The notes: a model not told the origin generated them from the letters alone. 43,485 bases of DNA from Streptomyces zinciresistens K42 (GCF_000225525.1 NZ_AGBF01000044.1:1-43485); one strand, 5' to 3'. Positions 7,971 through 16,644 are shown, numbered from the stretch's first letter. Numbers and translations are program-made.

Positions 7971-8801
7971 TCAGCGGTGGGCGGTCGGCTGGACGGCTGC
8001 GGTGTGCGGAAGGCGCGGCGCGGGGGTGGTCTGCCGGCGGCGTGCGGCGCGGACCTGGGCGCCGATTGCCTTCATGCGGGCGGTGTGGGCGTCGACGACC
8101 TGCTGCGGGCTCAGCGGGCTCGGCTCCTTGACGGCGCTGTGGTGGGCGGTGTGGTCGAACATGCCGCGCTGCAGCGGGCTCCGGTCGGTCAGCGCCGTGA
8201 GGAAGGCGCCGGCGAGGCGGTCGGGGACGTGCTCGTCGAGGAAGGCGTGCCAGATGCGCGGGCCGGGGTACTGCGCGTCGCGGGCGTCTCGGGCCTCGAT
8301 GTGCCAGGACGGCAGGTGGTGAAACTCGCTCATCGGGCGCCGTTCGATGTAGCAGAGGGAGTCCGGCGAGTGCGCCGCGCCGGCCTCGTCGCGCCGCCAG
8401 CCCGCTCGGGTCACCGGTTCCCAGGGGTCCTGGGGCGGCGAGGCGGGTGCGGCGAGGGCGTCGGTGAGGCCGGAGAGCACCTCGGCCGGCACACGCTTGC
8501 CGAACTCGGCGTACCAGCCGCGCCCGTTGTCGCTGTTCTCGGCCCGCAGCCGCCACCAGGCGGACGTGGTGGACTGCGGGTCGAACTGCAGGCGGTAGCG
8601 GTGATCGGGGCTGCGCATCACGATCTCGGCGTCGAGAGGGTCGGAGAGCGTGGTCCATCCGGCAGCGGCCAGGCCGTGGGTGACGTGGCGGGCGTCACCG
8701 GGGCCGGCGAGGTGGCGGGGGCCGGTGTCGAAGGGGATCTGCCCAGCGTGCTTGTCGGCGAAGGAGGCGAGTTGCCGTTCGCTCAGCGGCACGGTCCGCA
8801 C
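7971..8801 (-). CDS. DUF317 domain protein (copy 2 of 3)
   Basis: 276 residues from GTG at 8799-8801; a second GTG at 8790-8792 would shorten it by three residues. Two DUF317 repeats are visible. The first runs from PRHLAGPGDARHVTHGLAAA to WYAEFGKRVPAEVLSGLTDA. The second ends in the divergent block WHAFLDEHVPDRLAGAFLTA. The C-terminal 70 residues are basic and Pro-rich. It overlaps the end of the upstream 117-residue gene by 10-19 bases, so translation is probably coupled. No function is established for this family. Confidence 0.8.
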   Translation of the reverse strand: MRTVPLSERQLASFADKHAGQIPFDTGPRHLAGPGDARHVTHGLAAAGWTTLSDPLDAEIVMRSPDHRYRLQFDPQSTTSAWWRLRAENSDNGRGWYAEFGKRVPAEVLSGLTDALAAPASPPQDPWEPVTRAGWRRDEAGAAHSPDSLCYIERRPMSEFHHLPSWHIEARDARDAQYPGPRIWHAFLDEHVPDRLAGAFLTALTDRSPLQRGMFDHTAHHSAVKEPSPLSPQQVVDAHTARMKAIGAQVRAARRRQTTPAPRLPHTAAVQPTAHR

Positions 8802-9136
8802 TCCGGCTCGCTCTCGGCCGTCTTGTGCAGCGCGCGCAGTTCGTCCAGGACGTAGTGGAGGGTGTGCTGGTCGCTCTGCTCCCAGGCGGCGGTGCGCAGT
8901 TCGGCGACCAGGAGGCTGACGTGCGCCGTGCCGACGCCGGTCTGGTGTTCCTGGATGGTGCGGGCGAGGGCGCGCAGGGTGTCGGCGAAGTGGACGGGCA
9001 GGCCCGTGTACTCGTCGAGGAGCGGCTCGATGAGGGCGAGGGCCTCGGCGGGGTCGGGGTTCTCGCGCAGGTACTCGGTGAGGTCCGCGAGGGTGTCGGT
9101 CAGGGTGTTCAGGGCGTCCGGGGTGGGGGCGGGCAT
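8783..9136 (-). CDS. Hypothetical acidic helical protein
   Basis: 117 residues, ATG at 9134-9136, with AAGGAG five bases upstream. It is acidic in its first two thirds (LADLTEYLRENPDPAEALAL) and looks all-helical. It ends with two Cys in ECGPCR. No membrane segment or known motif. It sits between two DUF317 genes and overlaps the second. I do not recognise a family. Confidence 0.7.
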   Translation of the reverse strand: MPAPTPDALNTLTDTLADLTEYLRENPDPAEALALIEPLLDEYTGLPVHFADTLRALARTIQEHQTGVGTAHVSLLVAELRTAAWEQSDQHTLHYVLDELRALHKTAESEPECGPCR

Positions 9137-9161
9137 CGTGCTCCTTGAAGGCGGCGGGGGT

Positions 9162-9965
9162 TCAGCGGCGGGTGCGGGCGCCGCCGGCGGGGGCGTGAGG
9201 GCGGGTCTTGGTGCGGGGTCGGGCGTTGTGGACGCTGTTGCGGGCCCAGGTGGCGGCGCGGGCGGCGGTGATCCGGGCCTGCTGCCAGGCGCCGAGCTGG
9301 GAGGGCGTGACGGAGACCGACCAGGTACGGATCTGCGCGCTGCTCGGCACGCGCCCGCGCGGGCGCATGACGGGCTCGGGGTTGGCGAGTTCGGTGGCGA
9401 AGGCTTGCACCAGCTGCATCGGGGTGTTCGGCGTGAAGCTGGCCGTCCAGCCGTTGTGCTGCGTGTCTCTCGCTCCGGCCCACCACGTCGCCGAACCGTC
9501 GGGACCGTGCTGGTAGCGCAGGCTCGCGCTGCCGTCCGGGCTGGTGGCCACGTAGTGCTCGCCCTCGGCGCGGGTCTGCCAGTGCTGCTCCTGCAGCGGC
9601 GCCCAGACGTTGGGCGCGTGAGCGGAGCGGGGCCGGGTGAGGGCGTCGGTCAGGCCCGCGACGATCTCCACCGGCGTCTGGCGGCCCAGGTGCGCGGACC
9701 ACTCACCGTTGAGCGCGTCGGCTTTGCCGTGGATGGTCCATCCACCGGGGATGACGTAGGGGTCGTAGGCGACGCGCAGCGCGCGGCTGGGGCTCTCCAT
9801 GAGCAGCGGGCCGCCGGACTTGGACTTCTCCCGCCATCCGCAGGCGCGCAGGAACTCCGAGATGTGCCGGACGTCGCCTCCGCCGGCCAGGGCGCGGGGC
9901 TGGACGAGGTAGTGCTGCTCCGCGCGCTCGCCCGGTCCCCAGCCCTGCCATTGCTTCTTGCTCAC
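9162..9965 (-). CDS. DUF317 domain protein (copy 3 of 3)
   Basis: 267 residues from GTG at 9963-9965, in a GTGA overlap with the gene at 9962. Repeat one runs from QPRALAGGGDVRHISEFLRA to WSAHLGRQTPVEIVAGLTDA. Repeat two ends in WTASFTPNTPMQLVQAFATE. The C-terminus is basic and Pro-rich. The three DUF317 genes share only the domain pattern and are not recent duplicates by eye. They bracket two unrelated small genes. Their function is unknown. Confidence 0.8.
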   Translation of the reverse strand: MSKKQWQGWGPGERAEQHYLVQPRALAGGGDVRHISEFLRACGWREKSKSGGPLLMESPSRALRVAYDPYVIPGGWTIHGKADALNGEWSAHLGRQTPVEIVAGLTDALTRPRSAHAPNVWAPLQEQHWQTRAEGEHYVATSPDGSASLRYQHGPDGSATWWAGARDTQHNGWTASFTPNTPMQLVQAFATELANPEPVMRPRGRVPSSAQIRTWSVSVTPSQLGAWQQARITAARAATWARNSVHNARPRTKTRPHAPAGGARTRR

Positions 9966-10348
9966 CGGTGTCGCCGGGCGACGAGCGGCGCAGGGGCCAC
10001 AGGCTTCGCCGCCGCGGTGGCGGCCGGCCGAGCGCCGAGGTCCTTGAGGAGGTCCTGGTGCTCGTCCAGGTCCAGGCCGATGTCGTGCAGTTCGTTGGCG
10101 GCTCGGCCGAGCGCGAGCCAGACCTCCGCGGGCAGGACGCCGCGTTCGGCCTCGCCCTTGGCGAAGTGGCTTCCGGTGATGACGAGGTGGGTGACGCGGC
10201 TGAGGACCCCGGCCTCCGGGTCCAGGACGCGGGCGATGACCTGAGCGGCCTGCGGCGCGGGGAGCTGGGAGAGGTGGTCGGCGAGCTGGCCGAGCTGGCG
10301 GGTGATGTCGTCGGCGAGCTTCACCGGCTGAGGGACGGGGTGGGACAT
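9962..10348 (-). CDS. Hypothetical protein
   Basis: 128 residues, ATG at 10346-10348, with AGGAGG-like sequence just upstream. The core is helical (LADDITRQLGQLADHLSQLP, AEVWLALGRAANELHDIGLD). The last 25 residues are an Ala/Pro/Arg tail. No membrane segment and no recognisable family. It is coupled to the DUF317 gene downstream. Confidence 0.65.
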   Translation of the reverse strand: MSHPVPQPVKLADDITRQLGQLADHLSQLPAPQAAQVIARVLDPEAGVLSRVTHLVITGSHFAKGEAERGVLPAEVWLALGRAANELHDIGLDLDEHQDLLKDLGARPAATAAAKPVAPAPLVARRHR

Positions 10349-10370
10349 GCTCCTCCTGGTGGGCGGACGG

Positions 10371-10556
10371 TCAGTGGTGGTGGCGGTAACCGATGCGCTC
10401 GGTCTCCGCGAGGACGTTCTCGGGCCGGGCGCCGGCCAGCAGGGAGGGGCGGCCGGGGCCGGTCGGGAGGCAGGCGCGCAGATAGCGGCGGAAGAGGGCC
10501 GTGGCCAGCCGCGGCTTGCGCCGGGCACGGATGGGCGGGGGCGTGCGGGGTGCTAC
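10371..10556 (-). CDS. Small basic hypothetical protein, start unclear
   Basis: The frame ending at the TGA 10371-10373 has a coding-like C-terminus (ALFRRYLRACLPTGPGRPS, then LLAGARPENVLAETERIGYR and three His). It contains no ATG, GTG or TTG. The best placed codon is GTA at 10554-10556, with GGAG six bases upstream, giving 61 residues. Alternatives are CTG near 10571 or a truncated gene. A competing 83-residue frame at 10321-10572 is Pro/Arg-rich and looks like a shadow. I do not recognise a function. Confidence 0.4.
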   Translation of the reverse strand, partial: VAPRTPPPIRARRKPRLATALFRRYLRACLPTGPGRPSLLAGARPENVLAETERIGYRHHH

Positions 10557-10587
10557 GGGGTGCTCCAGGCACCGGGCGGTAGACCCG

Positions 10588-10616
10588 GGTGGCCCCGGCG
10601 CGGTGCCGGGACCACC
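10588..10616 (-). terminator. Intergenic hairpin inside the leftward operon
   Basis: Arms 10588-10599 and 10605-10616 pair at 12 positions with one G-U, with a 5-base loop. It lies between the stop of the 251-residue gene and the small gene at 10371. It resembles the hairpin at 221-248 (both begin GGTGGCC). It could be a partial terminator that lowers expression of the downstream genes. Confidence 0.4.
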
Positions 10617-10688
10617 TGAGCCCCTACGGAGTCGGCGGTTCCGCCGAATCCTGCGAAGAGATCGGGTTCGCGGCCGGGCGACGGACCC

Positions 10689-11444
10689 TCACCGAGAACG
10701 GACGGCCTGCGACCGGGCACCGGCCGGAACGGGCGGTGGCGAAGCGGGCGCGGCGGTGGGTGCGCTGCGGCCCGCGGGGTGCTGGAGAGCGGTGCCGATG
10801 CCGAGCGCGTCGAGACGCGGCCCGATCGCGCGCAGGGCTCGGGCCTGGGCCTGGGTGTCGTCGCCCGTGAGGCGGTAGATGCCGCTGGGCGGGTCCTGGA
10901 CGAAGCCGTGGGCGGTGAGGATGGCTCCGGCGCGGTCGTCGGCGGGGGCAGTGGCGATGCTGCCGTCCACCTGCCAGGTCAGAACGACTCGGTCGGGCTG
11001 GGAGGGCTGGACGGACGCCAGGGCGTTGTGGCGGGCCTGGGCGAGGGCGCGGTCGTAGCGGGCGAGCAGGTCGTCGGCGATCTGTTCCGCGCTGAGGAAC
11101 GGGTCGTCGGTCAGGGCGATGCCGTTGGGTTCGGCCACCGCACGGTACGCCTCGTCGGGCAGGGCCGGCGGGGCGAGGGCGGCGATGAGGAACCCGTCGC
11201 GGCCGTCGTGCCGGTCCAGGACGGCGAACTGCGCGCCGTCCGGGTGGCTGAGGACGGCGGCCTCGGTCAGCGCGTGCTCGGCGAGGGAGGCGGCGACCAG
11301 GTCCAGGTCCCAGATCCGTTCGGCCAGCTCGGCGAGGTCGTCCTTGGCCTCGGCGGGGAGATGAGCGCTGGTCCAGGTGCCGGGGAGTTCGCCGGCGAGG
11401 ACGTCGGCGTAGGAGGCGAGGCGCTCGGAGGTGGGGTCGTGCAT
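10689..11444 (-). CDS. Hypothetical protein
   Basis: 251 residues, ATG at 11442-11444, with AAGGA six bases upstream. An acidic N-terminal half (LPAEAKDDLAELAERIWDLD) is followed by a beta-rich middle (VVLTWQVDGSIATAPADDRA, GFVQDPPSGIYRLTGDDTQA) and an Ala/Pro-rich C-terminus. No signal peptide or membrane segment. It is not a DUF317 protein by pattern. Function unknown. It follows the broken relaxase-like gene in the operon. Confidence 0.65.
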   Translation of the reverse strand: MHDPTSERLASYADVLAGELPGTWTSAHLPAEAKDDLAELAERIWDLDLVAASLAEHALTEAAVLSHPDGAQFAVLDRHDGRDGFLIAALAPPALPDEAYRAVAEPNGIALTDDPFLSAEQIADDLLARYDRALAQARHNALASVQPSQPDRVVLTWQVDGSIATAPADDRAGAILTAHGFVQDPPSGIYRLTGDDTQAQARALRAIGPRLDALGIGTALQHPAGRSAPTAAPASPPPVPAGARSQAVRSR

Positions 11445-11465
11445 GGTGTCCTTGCGGGTGGGAGG

Positions 11466-13008
11466 TCAGCGGCGCATCGCGGCGGCCAGCGGGGGCGACG
11501 GGGCCGGGAGCGTACGGGGCGGAGGCGGGCAGGCGCACACGGCGGAGCGCTCCCGTTCGGCGGCCGGCACTTCACCGGTGCAGGTGCTGCGGCCGGGGCG
11601 CGGGGCGTGCCGGTCGGCGAGCGCGTTGCGCGTGTGGGCGAGATCGGTGCCGATGAGGTGGAGGTACTCCTCGGCGAGGTAGCGCAGGCGCCGGGCGACG
11701 TAGGAGTCGGCCGGCCGGCCGAGGTGGTCGTGGAAGTCGGCGACGGCGGTCAGCACCTCATGCAGGGCGGCGAGGATGCCGTCGCCGGGGGCGGTCAGCT
11801 CGGTCAGCGCATCGGCCGCCTCGTCGGTGGTGGTGGCCTCGCGGATGCGCTCGGCGACGTGGGCGACGGAGGAGCCGAGCGTGGGGTAACTGGCAGGGCG
11901 GGCGTCGGTGTCGAGGTCCTTGTCGCAGTCGACGTGGTAACCGAGTGCCCGCAGGCGGGCGACGGCGCCGGTGGCCAAGCGGGTCTCGTCGTCCCGGTTC
12001 AGGCCGGTGGGGGTGCGGTGGTAGGTCTCGTGGAGGCGGATGACGGCGACGAAGCCCGCGCTGCAGGACGCTGTGCGCCTCCAGGTCGCCGCCGCGGGCG
12101 AGGAGTTCGCCGGAGTGCGGGTCGCGCCGGATGTCCAGGAAGCGGTCGGTCGAGGGCAGAGGGGCTTCTCCTACGGTGATCGGTGGGCGGAGCGCCGGGC
12201 AAGCGGGGGAAGTGCCGGCGGTGCGGGGCTGGACCAAGCGTGCTGCGGTGGTCTCCAGGTCCTGCTGGACGGCGTGCAGACGGCGGGCGATCAGCTCCAG
12301 GCCGCGTGCTGCTTCGCCGCCAGCGGGCCCCGGCTGGCGTTCGAGACGGTGCGCCGTGTGCTCGATCAGTCCGCGGACCGTGGCCAGAGGGCCGGCCTGT
12401 TCCTCGGCGAGCTGGGTGAGGACGCGGGCGAGCTGGGTCGATGCCGTGGGCGCAGCCGGGATGGCGCTGCTGCCGGTGTGCACGGGGATCAGGTTCAGGT
12501 CCTGCTCGATGCGGCGGGCCTGGTCAGAGAGGCGGCGCAGGCTGTCGGCGGGTGGAGCGTGCCAGGCGCCGTCGAGGTGGATCAGGTTGGCGATCAGGTC
12601 CAGGCGCCTGGGCTGCGCCTGGACGGCGATCCATCGGCAGCCGCGCTCCTTGCCGGGGATCTCGATACCGGCGGCCCGCGCGAGTCGATGAGCGACCTCC
12701 GCCCACTCCGGGCCGGTCAGGTCCCGGTCCTGCGGATGCAGGCGGACGTCCACGTGGAGGATCGCCTGCCGGTCGTCGTCCGGGCTGGCGGCGAACGGGT
12801 GCTCCAGGTACGGGTCTTCAAGGTGCTCGGCCCACTGGGTGGCCGTCCACGTCTTCTGTTCGTCGTCCAGAGTGAAGTGGTCCAGGCCGGGCCAGTGGGC
12901 GACGACCGTGTGGTCCGTCAGGCCCTCGTCGGGCGAGACCGGCCGGCCCAGCGCCTCTTCGAGGGGGCCGTGGGAGCGGTGCGTGCGCTCGTGCAGGCGG
13001 GGGATCAC
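11466..13008 (-). pseudogene. Relaxase-like protein without HUH histidines, interrupted by a frameshift
   Basis: The first part runs from GTG 13006-13008, in a GTGA overlap with the gene upstream. Residues 82-175 follow the pattern of streptomycete conjugative relaxases: ILHVDVRLHPQDRDLTGPEW, a helix, CRWIAV, then LIANLIHLDGAW. Where active relaxases carry the metal-binding His-x-His, this protein reads QAQPRRLDL (129-137), so nicking activity is unlikely. Near 12060 coding quality moves abruptly into another frame. EAHSVLQ in the first frame is naturally continued by AGFVAVIRLHETYHRTPTGL in the second, which runs to 11466. Two missing bases in a CGCG tract would join them into about 510 residues. 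If it is not a frameshift, a separate 170-residue protein would start at TTG 11976-11978. It could be a decayed gene, a sequencing error or programmed frameshifting. Confidence 0.65.
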
Positions 13009-13442
13009 CGGCCGCCCCGCGCGTCGGCGAGGTGGACGAGCTGGCCCAGGGCGGTGGTCGTGTACCAGCCGCAGTCGATCACTTCCTCGCGGTCGGCGAA
13101 GCGGCGCAGGAAGGTGTCCTCCATGGCCCGCAGGTGGATCAGGCAGTCGGGGCAGCGGCGCGAGAGGTGCACGAGGTAGCGGGGGTGGCCGGTGGTGTAG
13201 GTCTGGGCGCCGCCGGTCGGGTCGCGCAGCCGCCATCCGTCTTCGTCGGTGGGGGTGTGCCAGGACGGGGCGACGATGCGCATCGCGTCTCCCCACAGCT
13301 CCCCGCCGGCAACCCCCTTGAGCACGACGACCGTCTCGCCGGCCTGGAAGTGGGCGTGGGTGATGTCCCGGGTGGGAGTGAGCGGGTCGGGCGTGAGGGC
13401 GAGGACCGGGGCGGGCGGCGGGGTCCAGGGCGGGGGAAGCAA
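13005..13442 (-). CDS. Hypothetical protein, first gene of the long leftward operon
   Basis: 145 residues from TTG 13440-13442, chosen because GGAAGGA lies six bases before it; a TTG at 13481 would add 13 residues without a comparable site. After a Pro-rich start it has a beta-rich core (FQAGETVVVLKGVAGGELWG, WRLRDPTGGAQTYTTGHPRY). A Cys pair in SRRCPDCLIHLRAMED suggests possible metal binding. No known family. The conserved palindromic module at 13495-13532 lies 52 bases upstream, so this is the likely entry point of the operon. Confidence 0.65.
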   Translation of the reverse strand: MLPPPWTPPPAPVLALTPDPLTPTRDITHAHFQAGETVVVLKGVAGGELWGDAMRIVAPSWHTPTDEDGWRLRDPTGGAQTYTTGHPRYLVHLSRRCPDCLIHLRAMEDTFLRRFADREEVIDCGWYTTTALGQLVHLADARGGR

Positions 13443-13494
13443 GCGGAGTCCTTCCACGCAGGGAAATGGCGGGAGGATCAATGGTCCGCAGGAA

Positions 13495-13532
13495 CGCCGG
13501 TTTGGCTAACCGGCGTTGTCCGGCTATGTTGC
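13495..13532 (-). promoter_or_regulatory. Conserved 38-bp palindromic module, copy 1
   Basis: Read on the minus strand, the module is GCAACATAGCCG, five variable bases, then a 21-base palindrome with arms CGCCGGTT and AACCGGCG around AGCCA. An identical arrangement lies at 38603-38640 on the plus strand; only four of the five variable bases differ. Both copies point the same way relative to the next gene. Weaker similarity, ending in a shared TTGAT, continues about 20 bases downstream. This is best explained as an operator for a shared regulator, perhaps with a promoter in it. Confidence 0.6.
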
Positions 13533-13635
13533 CCCGGCCTCAGCGGAAGGGGTTCTCCGTGCCGAGGTCGTCCTCGCCGGCTGCTTCTAGAAGTTCGAGC
13601 AGGTCAGAGCCCTCGGCGTCGCGCTGGTCGTCGTC

Positions 13636-15426
13636 TCAGCGTGTTCTGCGGATGGCGTCTGTGGCCGCCTTGGCGATGGCGGCGGGGGCGCTGGAGGGCC
13701 GGGGCAGGTGCAGCAAGGTGGTCCCCGGCAAGTGGCGGGACGACGCGGTGAGGGTGAGTTGGAGTACGGCGCAGCCGGCGGTCGTGAGCTGCTTGACGCG
13801 GGTGACGGCAGAAGTGGTTTCGTCGCTGCCGTAGTGGGCGTCGGTGACGATCACGAGGAGGCGTCCGGCGCCGAGGCGGCTGAGTTCGAGGCCGTGGTCG
13901 AGTGCGTTGATGGCGTCGCCGAGGTTGTGGGCGCCACCGTTGGCAGCGAACGTCGTCACGCGCTCTGGTGCTCGGTGACCGGGGCGGGTAAGTGCGGTCA
14001 GGTGGTGGTCGTAGGCGACGGTGGCGGTCAGGGAGTCGGGGTCGGTCAGGGCTGCTGCGCGGGCCACGATCCAGGCGGCGGATGCGACGGGCGCGCAGGC
14101 GGCGCGCATGGAGCCGGAGACGTCGACGGCGATTCCCACACGCAGCGGTGGGGTGGGTGAGGTGCGGCGGTGGGTCTGGGTGAACGGCTCTGCGGTCGGT
14201 ATCGATCCGGCGGCGCGCTGGGCGTCGCGGGCGAGGGCGGCGCGCATGTTGAGGCGGCCGGGCGGGGTGGGGCTGGTGGCCTTCTCCTCGGTCCGTTCGC
14301 GGTAGGCGGCGGCGCGCAGGGCGCGGCTCAGGCGGGCGGCGGCGCTCTTCTCGGCGGCGGTGGGTCGGCGGGTGCCGGTGACCGGGCTGCTGGAGGGCGC
14401 CGGTGTGCCGTCGGGGTTGACGGTGGTGCCGCGGGTGTTGAAGACGCTCTTGGCGGTGGCGGCGGCTTTGCGTCGCTGGCCGGCCCGCTGGGCGCGGTCC
14501 TGAGCCTGCGCCGTGGACCGTGACGTCATGGCGTTGGCGGCTGCGGTCTGTGCCGCGAGGTCGGCGGCGTCGGTGGCTGCCGTGCTGTCCATGACCACTC
14601 GCACGGCGCCGGACAGCAGGTCGGTGAGGTTCTCCGGCACGGGCAGGGCGGGGGCCGCAGCGTCCAGGGCGTCGCACCATTCTCGACCGTGCGCGAGCAT
14701 GGTCGTGGCGTCGTGGTCGGCGCACTGGTGGGCTGCGGTCCAGATGCGGGTGAGGGTGGCCAGCAGGTTGGCGCCCAGCACGTTTGCGCACAGATCGGCG
14801 ACGGCCCGGGTCTCGCCGGCGTCCAGGATGCCGACGTCTCGGCGGCCGAGGATCAGGGCCGCCACGGCGGCGGCGTGCTCGATGCCCTGGAGGGTGGGGT
14901 GGGCGATGTCGGGCATGACCAGGGTGCGGGCACTGGTGCGCAGGTACGTGCGGTCCGTGGGCCGCGTGATCAGGTGTGCGCCTTCGACACGGCTCTCCTC
15001 CAGCAGGAGCGCGGCCTCGACGACACGGGGGTCCGCACCGTCAGGCTGCGTCCAGACGGAGTGGGCCGCGTGCGCGGCCTCGTGGACGAACACTCCCCAG
15101 GCGGCGGGATACCGCTCCTCGTCGCCCACGGTCCGCGGATGGATCTCGTGGGGCTTCAGCGGGGCGAACAGGGCAGCATCCAACTCGATCTCCGCCAGGC
15201 CGGGGAAGTAGGCGGCCGGTGCGCCGCTGCGCGTGCCGGGGCGGCAGGTGACGAGGAGGTCCTGGCGGCCGGAGAGGGCGACCAGCCGGTCGCCGAGTTC
15301 GGCTCCCACGCGCAGCCAGGCGTTCGGGGAGGAACGGGGTTGCGCGGGCGGGGCGCCGTCGTCGTCCCAGCGCGCGAGGTCGGCGTTGTCGTCCGGCGTG
15401 GACTGGACGTGGTGGTGGGCGCTCAT
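13636..15426 (-). CDS. vWA-domain protein with N-terminal HExxH metalloprotease-like domain
   Basis: 596 residues, ATG at 15424-15426, in an ATGA overlap with the MoxR-type ATPase. The N-terminal part has HEAAH (115-119). It is followed about 25 residues later by LLEESRVEG, a Glu-rich motif that could supply the third zinc ligand, as in gluzincin-type peptidases. A linker of about 100 residues rich in Ala, Arg and Thr follows. The C-terminal vWA domain has the MIDAS motif DVSGS (435-439) and a later LLVIVTDAHYG strand. MoxR and vWA proteins commonly form a chaperone-like pair; the metal-binding vWA domain engages the AAA+ ring. Whether the HExxH domain cleaves protein is not known. It could act in assembly or disassembly of a complex, or in defence. 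Confidence 0.8.
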   Translation of the reverse strand: MSAHHHVQSTPDDNADLARWDDDGAPPAQPRSSPNAWLRVGAELGDRLVALSGRQDLLVTCRPGTRSGAPAAYFPGLAEIELDAALFAPLKPHEIHPRTVGDEERYPAAWGVFVHEAAHAAHSVWTQPDGADPRVVEAALLLEESRVEGAHLITRPTDRTYLRTSARTLVMPDIAHPTLQGIEHAAAVAALILGRRDVGILDAGETRAVADLCANVLGANLLATLTRIWTAAHQCADHDATTMLAHGREWCDALDAAAPALPVPENLTDLLSGAVRVVMDSTAATDAADLAAQTAAANAMTSRSTAQAQDRAQRAGQRRKAAATAKSVFNTRGTTVNPDGTPAPSSSPVTGTRRPTAAEKSAAARLSRALRAAAYRERTEEKATSPTPPGRLNMRAALARDAQRAAGSIPTAEPFTQTHRRTSPTPPLRVGIAVDVSGSMRAACAPVASAAWIVARAAALTDPDSLTATVAYDHHLTALTRPGHRAPERVTTFAANGGAHNLGDAINALDHGLELSRLGAGRLLVIVTDAHYGSDETTSAVTRVKQLTTAGCAVLQLTLTASSRHLPGTTLLHLPRPSSAPAAIAKAATDAIRRTR

Positions 15427-16628
15427 CGCGGGCGGCCCCGGAGAGTGGAGCCGGTGCTGCCCGGGGGCTGCCGGGCAGCTGAGGCGGGGAGCTGCTTGCC
15501 GAGGGTGAGGGGCGCGATCTTCTTGACGCCGACGGCCTTGATGACGGCGTCGGCGACGGCGTCGCGATCCTCCACGGGAGCGATGCCGACCAGGTTCGCC
15601 AGTGCGGCCTTGGTGCCGAGGACGGCCTCGGTCTTCTGGTAGCTGAGCAGTTCACGCAGTTGGGGGGCCCAGCCCAGCTCACCCAGTTCGACCTGGTGGG
15701 CGAGGTGGCGGGCGACCCGGACCACCCGGGCGTCGATCCTCAGGGCCAGGGCGAGGTCGTAGTCCGTGCCGATCTGGATCTGCACGCTGAACCGGGACGC
15801 GAGCGCCTCCGTCAACACCGCGCCGTGGACGCCGGGGTTGTGGCCTGCCACCACGTAGAAGCCCGGCTCGGCCTTGATGGTCTCGCCCTTGTGGGCCTTG
15901 ACCTGGATCTGCCTGCGCCCGTCCATCGCGGGATACAGCGCCGCCAGGACCTTCGGTGAGATCAGGGTGGCATCGTCGATCAGCAGGGCGCGGCCCTCGG
16001 TCATCGCGGTGACCAGCGGCCCGTACTGGAAGACGTAGCCGCCGCTGTCGGCCTGCGTGTACTCGCCGATCAGGTCGCCGACCGTGGTGTCGCCGTCGCC
16101 GGCGACGGTGAGCAGGTCCGGGAACGCCGCCTCGACCAAGCTGGTCTTGCCGGTGCCCGGAGGGCCGTAGAGCAGCACCGGCACGTCGGCGTCGCGAAGA
16201 CGGTTCAGCGCCTCGACGTCGGGCAGGTCGGCCAGCTCCCGGGGGTGGTAGAGCTGGCCCCCCGCGCGGCGGATCGGGCCGGTCTGGCGGGGTGTGGCTG
16301 CCGCGGGAGTGGTTGTGCGGGCCGTGGCTGCCTGGGTGCGGGGAGCGTGGGTGCCCGGTGGGCTGATCACAGCGGTCTGCGCGGCTGCGGCGGTTTTCGC
16401 GTTCGCGCGGAACTCCGGTTGCCCGGTGCCGCTCTGGTCGGCCTCGCCGCGTCGCACCAGGGTGAGGGCGGCGTTGCGGACGGCGCCGTGGGAGTGGCCC
16501 AGATGCCTGGCCATGTCCCCGATGGTGAGCGGGTCCGCCGGCCGGTCGGCCAGCAGGCGGGCCACCTTGGCCCGTAGTTCGCCGCCCTTGGTGCGCGTTG
16601 GGCTGGTAGGCGGTCCGGGTGTGGTCAA
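15423..16628 (-). CDS. MoxR-type AAA+ ATPase with N-terminal winged helix
   Basis: 401 residues from TTG 16626-16628, with AAGGA seven bases upstream. Residues 15-65 look like a winged helix (LTIGDMARHLGHSHGAVRNA). An Ala/Thr-rich linker follows, then the AAA+ core. Walker A is GPPGTGKTS (155-163), Walker B is ALLIDDA (214-220), sensor-like VVAGHNPG, and LTEALASRF carries the probable arginine finger. Substrate-remodelling ATPases of this group act with vWA partners, here encoded by the next gene with an ATGA overlap. An N-terminal DNA-binding-like domain fused to MoxR is unusual and suggests action on DNA-bound complexes or self-regulation (inference). Confidence 0.85.
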   Translation of the reverse strand: MTTPGPPTSPTRTKGGELRAKVARLLADRPADPLTIGDMARHLGHSHGAVRNAALTLVRRGEADQSGTGQPEFRANAKTAAAAQTAVISPPGTHAPRTQAATARTTTPAAATPRQTGPIRRAGGQLYHPRELADLPDVEALNRLRDADVPVLLYGPPGTGKTSLVEAAFPDLLTVAGDGDTTVGDLIGEYTQADSGGYVFQYGPLVTAMTEGRALLIDDATLISPKVLAALYPAMDGRRQIQVKAHKGETIKAEPGFYVVAGHNPGVHGAVLTEALASRFSVQIQIGTDYDLALALRIDARVVRVARHLAHQVELGELGWAPQLRELLSYQKTEAVLGTKAALANLVGIAPVEDRDAVADAVIKAVGVKKIAPLTLGKQLPASAARQPPGSTGSTLRGRPR

Positions 16629-16644
16629 ACGAGGATCCTTCAGC

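Noticed and set aside
10321..10572. 83-residue Pro/Arg-rich minus-strand frame
   Set aside because: The neighbouring frame ending at 10371 has better coding character; this one looks like its shadow.
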